A stretch of 9,499 nucleotides of DNA, taken from Candidatus Bathyarchaeota archaeon. GTDB lineage: Archaea > Thermoproteota > Bathyarchaeia > Bathyarchaeales > Bathycorpusculaceae. The stretch covers positions 1 through 9,499 of the forward strand of contig DAOUTL010000044.1 of assembly GCA_030626685.1 (NCBI GenBank), given 5' to 3'. A model generated the notes under the pieces. The model made no database searches. It worked only from the letters and a program-made list of their open reading frames with translations, and was not told the origin of the DNA. A program made the position numbers and the translations under genes. This document shows positions 1-6,528 of this stretch, piece by piece (within the stretch, counting starts at the first letter, position 1; every line of letters begins with the position of its first letter).

Positions 1-291
1 GTTAAGAGACCGCTGCTTTCCACAGGTCCCTTAAAAACGCTTGCCTACATAGCTTACAGACAGCCAGTTTCCCAAAAAAGGGTTGTTGAAGTGCGGGGGC
101 ATCACGTCTACGGTCACATCAAACTGCTGAAGGAGACTGGTTTGGTCGTGGGTGAAAGAAGGGGGCGTTCAACAATTCTGAGAACAACAGAGTATTTCGC
201 TGACTACTTTGGCTTAAGCCACGACTTACCGACTATGAAAAGGCAGTTGAAGAAAGTTTTCCAACGAGAGATGGCAACTGAAGAAAAGTGA
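1..291 (+). CDS. scpB: ScpB, SMC-associated segregation/condensation protein B (C-terminal part, 5' end outside window)
   Basis: The frame is open from base 1 to the TGA at 289-291, so the gene starts upstream of the window; a GTG at 91 lies inside conserved sequence and is not the start. The visible 96 residues match the second winged-helix domain of ScpB. The stretch RPLLSTGPLKTLAYIAYRQP is the family's hallmark; it is followed by a helix-turn-helix-like part (VRGHHVYGHIKLLKETGLV), the wing (VVGERRGRSTILRTT) and the ending EYFADYFGLSHDLP. ScpB binds ScpA (kleisin) and SMC in the condensin-like complex that organises and segregates chromosomes. A basic tail of about 20 residues (KRQLKKVFQREMATEEK) follows the domain. 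The gene lies 90 bp upstream of rps8e, which has its own TATA box, so the two need not be co-transcribed. Family assignment is firm; total length is unknown. Confidence 0.9.
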   Translation, partial: VKRPLLSTGPLKTLAYIAYRQPVSQKRVVEVRGHHVYGHIKLLKETGLVVGERRGRSTILRTTEYFADYFGLSHDLPTMKRQLKKVFQREMATEEK

Positions 292-315
292 AAAACCTCT
301 AGGGCAAGATGGATA

Positions 316-327
316 TGTTTATATGCT
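316..327 (+). promoter_or_regulatory. Archaeal TATA box for rps8e
   Basis: The T/A-rich element GTTTATATGC lies in the 90-bp gap between scpB and rps8e, about 56-65 bp before the start codon. A TATA box here would place transcription start near 343-348 and give a leader of roughly 35 nt carrying the ribosome binding site. Position and composition fit a TBP site; the BRE is not distinctive. Confidence 0.6.
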
Positions 328-365
328 AAATAGCGGATGATAGTGAACACTCAAGTTTAGCAACT

Positions 366-372
366 AAAGGAG
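366..372 (+). promoter_or_regulatory. Shine-Dalgarno site that fixes the TTG start of rps8e
   Basis: AAAGGAG ends 9 nt before the TTG at 382-384. There is no ATG at the N-terminus of this conserved protein, so this site supports TTG as the real start. Confidence 0.7.
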
Positions 373-381
373 AAGTGAAAA

Positions 382-780
382 TTGTCGGTTTGGCACGGAG
401 ACCTGCACAAGAAAAAACCTTCAGGAGGCAGAAAACGAACCTACAGAACAAAGAGAAAATTTGAGAGAGGTTCATTCCCAACCGAAACCACTTTGGGCAA
501 ACCGAAAAAGAAGGTTAAACGGGGAAGAGGCAGAAACATAAAAATCAAAATCTTCAGTGACAAATATGCATGTGTAACCGACCCTAAAAGTGGAAAAACA
601 GAGAAAGTTGAGATAACGCGTGTTGTTGAGAATCCGGCAAATGTTGATTACGACCGCAGAGGCGTAATAACAAAAGGCACAATTATAGAAACTTCCAAAG
701 GCTTGGCTCGTGTCACTTCGCGTCCAGGACAAAACGGGGTAATAAACGCCGTTTTAATAGGCGAAGAAAAGACAAGTTAG
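382..780 (+). CDS. rps8e: 30S ribosomal protein S8e
   Basis: A 132-residue protein of the normal archaeal S8e length. The N-terminus (SVWHGDLHKKKPSGGRKR) is the rRNA-binding basic tail of the family. The C-terminal half carries the diagnostic motif VENPANVDYDRRGVITKG, followed by IIETSKGLARVTSRPGQNG and a closing VINAVLI strand. S8e is a small-subunit ribosomal protein shared by archaea and eukaryotes and absent from bacteria, which sets the domain of the organism. Translation begins at a TTG codon with a good Shine-Dalgarno site 9 nt upstream. It has its own TATA box and ends convergently with the minus-strand recombinase remnant. Identification is secure. Confidence 0.97.
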   Translation: MSVWHGDLHKKKPSGGRKRTYRTKRKFERGSFPTETTLGKPKKKVKRGRGRNIKIKIFSDKYACVTDPKSGKTEKVEITRVVENPANVDYDRRGVITKGTIIETSKGLARVTSRPGQNGVINAVLIGEEKTS

Positions 781-919
781 GTCAACTCTACACTTATGAA
801 AGGTATGAAAAGAGTTTAACGGTGGAATCAATCAACAATCAACGAAATTTCCTTCTAAAGAGTAGAAAAAATTACGAAATTTGGTTTTTGCAACACTTTC
901 GTGTGTGATCTATCCATTT
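781..919. other. Convergent intergenic region, likely transcription ends for both strands
   Basis: This gap separates the end of rps8e (plus) from the end of the recombinase tail (minus). It is A/T-rich. It contains a six-base T run on the minus strand (plus A6 at 866-871) and a five-base T run on the plus strand (885-889), both plausible archaeal T-tract terminators. There is a weak dyad (AACTCT at 784-789 and AGAGTT at 811-816) and a 9-bp direct repeat ACGAAATTT (842-850 and 874-882). I see no gene, tRNA or obvious attachment-site duplication. Confidence 0.4.
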
Positions 920-1111
920 TCAACTCTTTTTAGAGTATGCTGCAAATTCTTTACGCACAATGAATCTTATGGCTTCCATTTCTGTCATTTGCGGGTTCTG
1001 TTCTAGGACTTTTTGTATTTTTGTTTCGAGTTCTCTTATTCTGAGCGATTGAACAAACTCTTTGACAATTGTCAGTTTGCTAAGTTCCGCTCTGCTGAAG
1101 TTGCACATCAA
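920..1111 (-). pseudogene. Out-of-frame C-terminal tail of the tyrosine recombinase (or a small overlapping ORF)
   Basis: The frame from about 1145 down to the TGA at 920-922 is open and overlaps the end of the recombinase frame. Read through the overlap it gives INVDKVEQKYLMCNFSRAEL and then a charged helical segment ending FAAYSKKS. In archaeal XerC/XerD-like integrases the sequence after the catalytic region continues as a tyrosine, a short linker and a Lys/Glu-rich tail with a YL motif, and this stretch looks like that continuation. I therefore infer a frameshift near 1130-1145 that detached the tail. A TTG at 1111 and an ATG at 1108 overlap the upstream stop, so coupled translation of a separate peptide of about 62 aa is possible, but no independent family is recognisable. 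Confidence 0.55.
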
Positions 1112-2139
1112 ATATTTTTGTTCAACTTTGTCGACATTAATTCTATGCCGGGAATGGGACTTCCCATCAGGTATTTCTTCGTTTCTTCGTCCATAAGCGA
1201 TCTGTTCAACTCTGCTTCGAACGCCTTTGTTAGAGAATTAGGTTTAACCTTTTCTTTTTCCAATTTAGCTCGCTCTGCTGAATCTTTAACGACGCGCCAG
1301 ATGCTTGAGACAGCCATTCTGTCTCCAAAGGGCACGTTTTTTCCTTCAGATGCAAATAAGGGACTGTTTGCCGTCAATTCTCTTACGTTAGCTTCCTTTT
1401 CCCTCATTTTCCGAATTTTTCTTTTCCTCTCGTTAATATACGCCTTTAGAGAATCGCAAGCCTCAGCTCCAAAGAAGGTATAAAACGGCACCTGCGAAGC
1501 CCTTTTATTAATACGAGATGTGATACGAATCCTTATGGGAATTCTGTTTTTTTCAAGCTGCTTTTTCACATATCCATAATCGAGGTTTCGCAAAGCGGTT
1601 ATTCCGAGTCCACTCTGATACATACACAGGATTATGGCTCGGTTTCGAAGAGAACCAGCGTAATCTGCCATAGCGTAAACCTGTTCTTTGCTGGGAATAA
1701 TCTCTTCTTTTTTGGTCACTCTAGGGATATTCTTAAGTTCTAAAGAGATGCCATTCGCTTTAAAAAAAGACATCAAGCAGGTCCTTACATGTCTTGCACT
1801 TTCTCTTTTGTCGGAACTCAATAGTTCATTCAAGAACGATTGTGTAAGTTCCGTGATTACAGGAGTTGCATAAGTCAATTCTTCTGGCTGGGCAAGTTTT
1901 TTAGTAGTAGACGCGATAGCAATCAGCTCGTTCGGACTTTTACTTGAGTATTCAGTAAACTTATATAAGGTTCTGAGAAAACTGGGGACAGTTGTTCTCC
2001 ATCCAGCTTTCTTTTTTAAATTCGAAATCCATTTTTTGACGCTCTCATCTTTCAGCAACACTTTATATTCGGGAGGGGTGCTGATGAAATAGCCGCGCTC
2101 ACTCCGTTTACGCCAGTCTTTTACCATTCCATTACCCAT
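1108..2139 (-). pseudogene. Tyrosine recombinase/integrase (phage integrase fold), catalytically dead and 3' frameshifted
   Basis: The open frame encodes 343 residues. Residues 30-130 resemble the N-terminal SAM-like core-binding domain (KDESVKKWISNLKKKAGWRT, later RHVRTCLMSFFKANG). Residues 160-333 follow the catalytic domain: SLRNRAIILCMYQSGLGITA, an RKxK-type beta region, then KPNSLTKAFEAELNRSLMDE and YLMGSPIPGIE. The expected catalytic residues are missing at every recognisable site. The first Arg (TGLR context) is Gly179, the H-x-L-R box reads N301-S-L-T304, the second His (MGH) is Ser327, and the Tyr is lost where the frame breaks. The start is ATG at 2139; no strong promoter is visible in the 41 bp below rpoH. 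It probably derives from an integrated element whose other genes are gone. An exapted DNA-binding role is possible because the frame remains long and open, but decay is the simpler reading. Confidence 0.75.
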
Positions 2140-2180
2140 GTTTCACTCATCTATATTTGAAATTTTTTCAGATTTATGCA

Positions 2181-2738
2181 TTATCCAGGAGCAACAAATC
2201 TGTATGAGACGTGTTTTCCTGCTGTAAGGCTTTTCCTCGTAACCTTGATTATGTCTCCGGTTTTCGCACCTATTGCAATTACAGCGACATCTGATGCTTT
2301 GATTCGGGGAAGTTGATGCGGCTTTATATGAAGCTCTTTTAAGAGGTCTTTTACTTTTTCAGGTGGAAGAATTTCATGTTTTGGCACCAACTTGTGTTTA
2401 AAGATGTTGAAGGGTGGAAAACGCCTCGGAATCAATTCAATACCATACTTCCTTGCTTCTCTTTTAGAAGCGAAAGTGTATCTTGCGTTAGCAACTATCA
2501 CTCCCTTTTCAACTCCAATTGCATCCATAAACTTTCTTAGTTTTCTAACGAACAATACTCCTACTACTTTGCGGTTCAGTAAGCACAAAATAACTGCCTT
2601 TTTTCCTCTGGAAAGTTTAACTATAAAGTTGATGGCGTCCTCTTGTTCCTCGCGTTTTATCAGCTTGTAACCCCTAAGTTCGATAAGATTTAGAACTTTT
2701 CTTTCCTCAACTGTTTGGATTTTCAACGTAAAACTCAC
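2181..2738 (-). CDS. rpoH: DNA-directed RNA polymerase subunit H (Rpb5 family) with an extra N-terminal domain
   Basis: A 185-residue protein. Residues 112-184 are the conserved Rpb5 C-terminal domain: HKLVPKHEIL, then LHIKPHQLPRIKASD, IGAKTGDIIKVTRKS and TAGKHVSYRFV. This subunit sits in the lower jaw of archaeal RNA polymerase and contacts downstream DNA. Archaeal RpoH is usually only about 75-90 aa. Here about 110 extra residues precede it, with the alternating pattern of a restriction-endonuclease-like fold (LIELRGYKLIKREE, INFIVKL, KKAVILCLL, VGVLFVRKLRKFMDAIG, KGVIVANARYTFASKREARKYGIELI). The usual D...(E/Q)xK nuclease residues are not seen. The order matches the N-terminal domain of eukaryotic Rpb5. 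The start is GTG at 2738 without a clear ribosome binding site. The gene is 24 bp downstream of a glycosyltransferase and is not followed by rpoB, its usual archaeal neighbour. Confidence 0.88.
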   Translation of the reverse strand: MSFTLKIQTVEERKVLNLIELRGYKLIKREEQEDAINFIVKLSRGKKAVILCLLNRKVVGVLFVRKLRKFMDAIGVEKGVIVANARYTFASKREARKYGIELIPRRFPPFNIFKHKLVPKHEILPPEKVKDLLKELHIKPHQLPRIKASDVAVIAIGAKTGDIIKVTRKSLTAGKHVSYRFVAPG

Positions 2739-2749
2739 GCTCAGAACCG

Positions 2750-2783
2750 AAGTTTTTCTTTACTAGAAGTTTTTCTTTACTAA
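2750..2783. repeat. 17-bp tandem duplication at the 3' end of the GT2 gene
   Basis: AAGTTTTTCTTTACTAG (2750-2766) is followed directly by AAGTTTTTCTTTACTAA (2767-2783), 16 of 17 bases identical. On the minus strand the GT2 copy encodes its last residues VKKNF, and the neighbouring copy lies across and beyond the stop codon in the gap before rpoH. It looks like replication slippage. Confidence 0.85.
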
Positions 2784-3728
2784 TCCCAAGAGGTTAGCTA
2801 TTTCATGAATTATTCTGCGCTTCTGTTCCTCTTGTATATAGGTTCGAACATCCTCGTCGAAGAGGTGGTAATAGGGGTCTTCCTTTACTGCTAAGGGTCG
2901 GATGAAGTAGTCCCATAATACGCGCGTGTATCCCACGGGCACACGATTATGATCTATCAGAACATACTTTATACAGCGGTATAAAACTTCAAGAGGGTGA
3001 TATCCTAAACATTTCATTGCTAATCCCCAATCTGCGAATCTATGTTGTTTCCCCATTTCGCGAAGATGACGATACCGAATGTCTGGGTAATTTTTAATAG
3101 AATAGCCTAACTGTAAGGCTTTTTGAAGTATCCATCCCTCATAGCCATAGTAGGGAGGGAAATGACCTCCTATTTCATGAAAGAATCCGGTCCTTACAAA
3201 ACGGCCAGATCCCCTCGGGGTCACATCAGGGTAGAGAGTCCCCTCTATATCTCCTGATGCAACAACAATTCTATGATCTCTGTTCATCCTAACTAGGATA
3301 TGCTCAGCATAACGTGGAGGGTATACGCAATCATCCCCGCTAATCATTATGTATTCTGCTTTGATTTTTTCTTCTTTCTGCGCCTCTACCCCGATATTAA
3401 TGTTTTTTACTACCCGTCGGATATCATAGCCTTCATCTTGGAGAGTGACAACGTTGACTCTTTCGGGATACTTATGTCTTAGTTCTTCAAGAATGAGGGG
3501 GGTATCATCGCTTGAACCGTCGTCAACGATGCACATGTTTACTGGAGGAATCGTCTGATGCATAACCGACTCTGCGGTTAACTGAACCGTCCCGGCTCCA
3601 TTTCTCGTCAAGAGAAGCGTCCAGTATTGCGACTCAATCCTTTTCATTGATGATTGTTCAATCTTCAGGTGTTCATTGTAGGTAAAGGTGTTCTCCAGCA
3701 CGTTTACCTTATTAACCATTTCAATCAC
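2763..3728 (-). CDS. Family 2 glycosyltransferase (GT-A fold)
   Basis: A 321-residue protein with a GT2-type nucleotide-sugar binding domain. TLLLTRNGAGTVQLTAESV (residues 37-55) opens the Rossmann-like core, IVDDGSSDDT (67-76) is the classic UDP-sugar-binding acidic motif, and ISGDDCVYPPRY (129-140) holds the DxD-like metal site. RFVRTGFFHEIGGHFPPYYG followed by YEGWILQKALQLGY (to about residue 209) covers the acceptor and catalytic region. There is no transmembrane segment, so it should act at the cytoplasmic face on a lipid-linked or nucleotide sugar. Annotated start is GTG at 3728; an ATG three codons later, with AGTGAT ahead of it, is an alternative. It lies 6 bp below the GT4-like gene, implying one operon, and fits a surface-glycan or protein-glycosylation locus. 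The sugar specificity cannot be read from sequence. Confidence 0.9.
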   Translation of the reverse strand: MIEMVNKVNVLENTFTYNEHLKIEQSSMKRIESQYWTLLLTRNGAGTVQLTAESVMHQTIPPVNMCIVDDGSSDDTPLILEELRHKYPERVNVVTLQDEGYDIRRVVKNINIGVEAQKEEKIKAEYIMISGDDCVYPPRYAEHILVRMNRDHRIVVASGDIEGTLYPDVTPRGSGRFVRTGFFHEIGGHFPPYYGYEGWILQKALQLGYSIKNYPDIRYRHLREMGKQHRFADWGLAMKCLGYHPLEVLYRCIKYVLIDHNRVPVGYTRVLWDYFIRPLAVKEDPYYHLFDEDVRTYIQEEQKRRIIHEIANLLGLVKKNF

Positions 3729-3734
3729 TATCCG

Positions 3735-4910
3735 TTAATTCTCCATCATTTTGTTGTAGAAATCAACAAGTTTGGGAATCTTACTTTCTACAGTCAATTT
3801 ATGTCGAGATCTCATAACGTGTCCTTCTAACTCAGAGATGTTTACATTTCTTAAAGTTTCAGGTAATTCGTCGACATCTTTAATTATTAAGCCTATGCCG
3901 TATTTCTCTATGAAACGCTGAATTGTTTTATGCGGAAACGCTATAACTGGCAGATCGCTGCTAACATATTCGAGAACTTTGTTTGGAAGGGCGATGTCTA
4001 AATGTTCCCCATTTTTGGCACCGTTAAATCCTGCCCAACCAAAATCATACTGTGTTATCTCATAAAGCAGGTTCTTGTAGCCTAAAGTGTCATGGCAATG
4101 TATGAATCTGTTGCATTCAGCTAATTTTCTATATGTTTCATTGCTTTTTGTTATGTGGTTGCTTGTGGGGTAAATGTGAATGTGAATTTTATGATCAGCT
4201 ATTCTTCTGAAGATTTCTCTTAGGTCGTAATGACTTCCCTTTACGACGCTGGTAACGCATCCGATATATACTATATGTATTTCTTTATCTTTATTGGATA
4301 ATTTCTTCTTAAAATGTTGAGGCATTACTGATTTAGAGGCATAGTTGTAAAATGCAATATCGTTTTGAGCATCAACATTGTATTGTTGTTGAACGTATTT
4401 TTTAATTCCATCTGTAGCATAAATTCGCCCGTCGCTCTCTTCGCAAGCTCTTCTTTCCTCATCACGGTACCTCGCTAATTTTACTTCATCATCGTCCCTA
4501 AAGAACCCTGAATTATGGACTGATAGAACTTCATGTACATCATGGATTACAGGTATCTCCTCAGCGACATCAATGGCTGTCAATGTCAATATGTTTGGCG
4601 CGTTATGACTGTGAATGATGTGAGGCTTATACTTGTTAATGATTCTACGCATAGAGTCACTGATTTTTTCCGCATCAAGCCGGATTGTTTGATCGAAGTA
4701 CTCTTCTCCAAACCCGTATAACTTGCTTAATGAGTGCCCGAAACGCCCAAAACAGAGAGACACATCGTTTCCTAGATAACGCCTTAATGCAATAGCATAT
4801 TTTAAAGCTCGTATACACGGCTGAGGCTCTAAGAAAAGTATTCGAGGGACTGCTCGCTTAGTTTTTGAACATGTTGAAGGGGCTAATCTACGATATTCTA
4901 AACTTTGCAT
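3735..4910 (-). CDS. GT-B fold glycosyltransferase, GT4-like
   Basis: A 391-residue protein. PRILFLEPQPCIRALKYAIA (residues 22-41) is the N-terminal Rossmann strand and glycine-poor loop. KPHIIHSHNAP (95-105) is the HxHN-type motif typical of GT4 enzymes, and VIHDVHEV (121-128) follows. The C-terminal domain starts near residue 210 (KEIHIVYIGCVT) and carries DFGWAGFN and the donor-site segment LPNKVLEYVSSDLPVIAF (308-325). It has no signal peptide or membrane helix; it is presumably cytoplasmic and membrane-associated. It is the first gene of the minus-strand block, with the divergent promoter region immediately upstream and the GT2 gene 6 bp downstream, so the two enzymes probably build the same glycan. 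The start is ATG at 4910, with only a weak GGTAAG-like site ahead. Donor and acceptor are unknown. Confidence 0.87.
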   Translation of the reverse strand: MQSLEYRRLAPSTCSKTKRAVPRILFLEPQPCIRALKYAIALRRYLGNDVSLCFGRFGHSLSKLYGFGEEYFDQTIRLDAEKISDSMRRIINKYKPHIIHSHNAPNILTLTAIDVAEEIPVIHDVHEVLSVHNSGFFRDDDEVKLARYRDEERRACEESDGRIYATDGIKKYVQQQYNVDAQNDIAFYNYASKSVMPQHFKKKLSNKDKEIHIVYIGCVTSVVKGSHYDLREIFRRIADHKIHIHIYPTSNHITKSNETYRKLAECNRFIHCHDTLGYKNLLYEITQYDFGWAGFNGAKNGEHLDIALPNKVLEYVSSDLPVIAFPHKTIQRFIEKYGIGLIIKDVDELPETLRNVNISELEGHVMRSRHKLTVESKIPKLVDFYNKMMEN

Positions 4911-5161
4911 CTTACCAACTCATGTAAAGTTCTTTTTTCAGTGTGGCTTCAAAGAGAACAGATGACGTACCATCTTCTCAGCATGAGAAACCTTATATTA
5001 TTATAAGGAAGCTAAGGAAGCTTGACGGTTTCTCAAGCCACAACCTAATAGATAGGTGTATATGTACATAATATTATATAAATTTTATCTGCCGTTGCCG
5101 TTGATTACCTTTATATATATTTCCGTTCTTTATGTTTTTCTTCCAATAGAGTAAAGGTAAA
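4911..5161. promoter_or_regulatory. Divergent promoter/operator region with nested repeats
   Basis: No gene is visible in these 251 bp between two divergent genes. It is packed with dyads and short repeats: TTCTCA-gca-TGAGAA (4975-4989), a perfect hairpin CCTTATA-ttat-TATAAGG (4991-5008), TGAGAAACC (4984-4992) facing GGTTTCTCA (5027-5035), tandem AAGGAAGCT (5005-5022), ACCTA-ataga-TAGGT (5043-5057), the palindrome TATGTACATA (5061-5070) and tandem GCCGTT (5091-5102). The T/A-rich palindrome near 4995-5005 could serve as the TATA box for the minus-strand glycosyltransferases. The dyads may be regulator sites or RNA hairpins; the regulator is unknown. Confidence 0.5.
5108..5120 (+). promoter_or_regulatory. 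TATA box of the asparagine-synthase-like gene
   Basis: CTTTATATATAT lies about 43-53 bp upstream of the ATG at 5162. Initiation about 25 nt downstream would give a leader near 20-25 nt containing the AAAGGT ribosome site at 5153-5158. A second T/A-rich stretch at 5069-5086 is an alternative element. Confidence 0.65.
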
Positions 5162-6254
5162 ATGTCGAATGGAAAAGTGAGGACAGTATCTCGCTCAGAT
5201 CTTAACGAGGAGAATCTTCTAATATTTATTCGAGACGGGTGGCTTCCAATCCCTAAATCCATAATTCCACCAGAAAGAAAGAACTTTCTATGGAATACTT
5301 TGGAGCTTCAACCATATGATTCAAGCGGAGATTACAGAGGAAGACTCTTAGATAATCTTCGATCCGCGATCCATTGCACTATACGCGAATGGGGCGACAT
5401 CGACAGCATCGACCGAGTGGGCGTGTGGCTTTCAGGTGGGGTTGACAGCAGCACGTTACTTTATTTAACCTGTGAGATGCTTGGCTCAGAGAAAGTTCGT
5501 GCTTATTCAGTGGATTTCGGCGACCAAAACGAGGTCGAAAGAGCGAAGTTAATTGCAGATCGGTGTGATGTGAGGCTTCTGATAAAAGAGATGACCGTTG
5601 ATGATAATATTCAGCTTACAGAGGAAGCTGTTTTGAACCAGAGGGGTCCCACGGACACGACACATGTTCTCTTCACCTCAAAACTTTGCAGTCGAGACAA
5701 CACAAGAAAGGTTTTAAGTGCATTGGGGTTGGATGAAATTCAAGGTGGCTATCCAGCCCATGTAAATGCAAGCGATGAAGAGTTTTTTGAGGTTGAAACA
5801 AACCTGTTATGGAAGTGTCAAAGTTCTTATGCTCGGGCTCAACGAGTACAAAGCAAGAGATATGTAGAAATAAAATTTCCTTTTCTCCGCAGAGAACTAA
5901 TTGCTTGGTGCAGAGGTTTACCGAGAACACATAAATGCACCGATCGAGAAACAAAAGTTAGGCTTAGAAAGGAACTGAAGCAAGTTATCTGATTCCGGAA
6001 AAGATCATAGAAGCTGGAAGAACTGCAGGCACCAAAGGCGGTTCTGTCCCGTTCTGGAAAAATGGTTCAAAGATTGTCTTGAAGAATGGTGCGGGAAAAA
6101 TCTACCGCCTAAGGGCATTTCTTCCCAAGCTAGATTCAAGATAGATAATACGATAAAAGGATATCTATGGCGCAGGTGGCGTGCTGCAACAATAAACACT
6201 TTTCTAAGGTTGCTAGACGAAGGCAAATTTAACTATTTGAAGGGTGAGTCATAA
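5162..6254 (+). pseudogene. Asparagine-synthase-like amidotransferase/ligase, two frameshifts
   Basis: The first frame (276 codons, ATG at 5162, AAAGGT site upstream) ends in a TGA at 5990-5992. It holds the ATP-pyrophosphatase loop VGVWLSGGVDSSTLLYL, then VRAYSVDFGDQNEVERAKLI and LGLDEIQGGYPAH, as in the asparagine synthase domain. There is no N-terminal class II glutaminase domain. The missing C-terminus is present but displaced. From about 5986 the -1 frame reads YLIPEKIIEAGRTAGTKGG, and from about 6051 a second -1 shift gives VLEKWFKDCLEEWCGKNLPP and then a coherent end to TAA at 6252-6254 (TIKGYLWRRWRA, INTFLRLLDEGKFNYLKGES). Two single-base deletions, near 5980-5989 and 6045-6053, would explain this. 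The intact product would be about 364 aa. Glutaminase-free homologues occur in glycan loci, where they amidate or ligate sugar or peptide groups. Sequencing error is possible but would need to happen twice. Confidence 0.85.
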
Positions 6255-6366
6255 TTAATTTTATGAACATGCCTCTGATGCAGGGACACGTTAGTAGTAT
6301 GTCATGGAAGAGTATGACTTAATCTTTTGAGGCTTCTGAGGCTTGTGGACTCCATCTTCTGGCCAA

Positions 6367-6386
6367 CTCCCTCCAAGGAGAGGGAG
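6367..6386. repeat. Short GC-rich hairpin in the gap after the asparagine-synthase relic
   Basis: CTCCCTC (6367-6373) pairs with GAGGGAG (6380-6386) over a 6-nt loop. It is the only clear structure in the stretch 6255-6528, which otherwise shows no convincing gene. No T tract follows on either strand, so a terminator role is not supported. Two GAGGCTT repeats lie just upstream (about 6330-6345). Confidence 0.45.
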
Positions 6387-6528
6387 GTCCCACGTATACA
6401 CCTTTTCAGTAGAACCTCTGGTTTAACAGCTTTAATTACTTCTACACACTCTTCAGGGTTGAGCAGCAAGTACCAGTTTAGCTTGCCGAAGGTAAGAAGT
6501 CTCCATCCCAGCGTGCGTTTTGTTCTAT

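Noticed and set aside
781..919. Attachment site for the integrase relic
   Set aside because: Only a 9-bp direct repeat and a 6-bp dyad are present, there is no tRNA gene, and no matching copy was noticed on the other side of the integrase.
1013..1483. A 156-codon plus-strand ORF
   Set aside because: It is the shadow of the integrase on the opposite strand, rich in Phe and Ser as expected for an antisense reading.
4911..5161. CRISPR-like or tRNA-like structure in the divergent region
   Set aside because: The repeats are short, differ from each other and have no regular spacers. No cloverleaf with TTC loop bases can be drawn.
5980..5995. Programmed -1 frameshift in the asparagine-synthase-like gene
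   Set aside because: There is no slippery heptamer or downstream pseudoknot that I can see, and a second shift is needed 65 bp later. Mutation or sequencing error is simpler.
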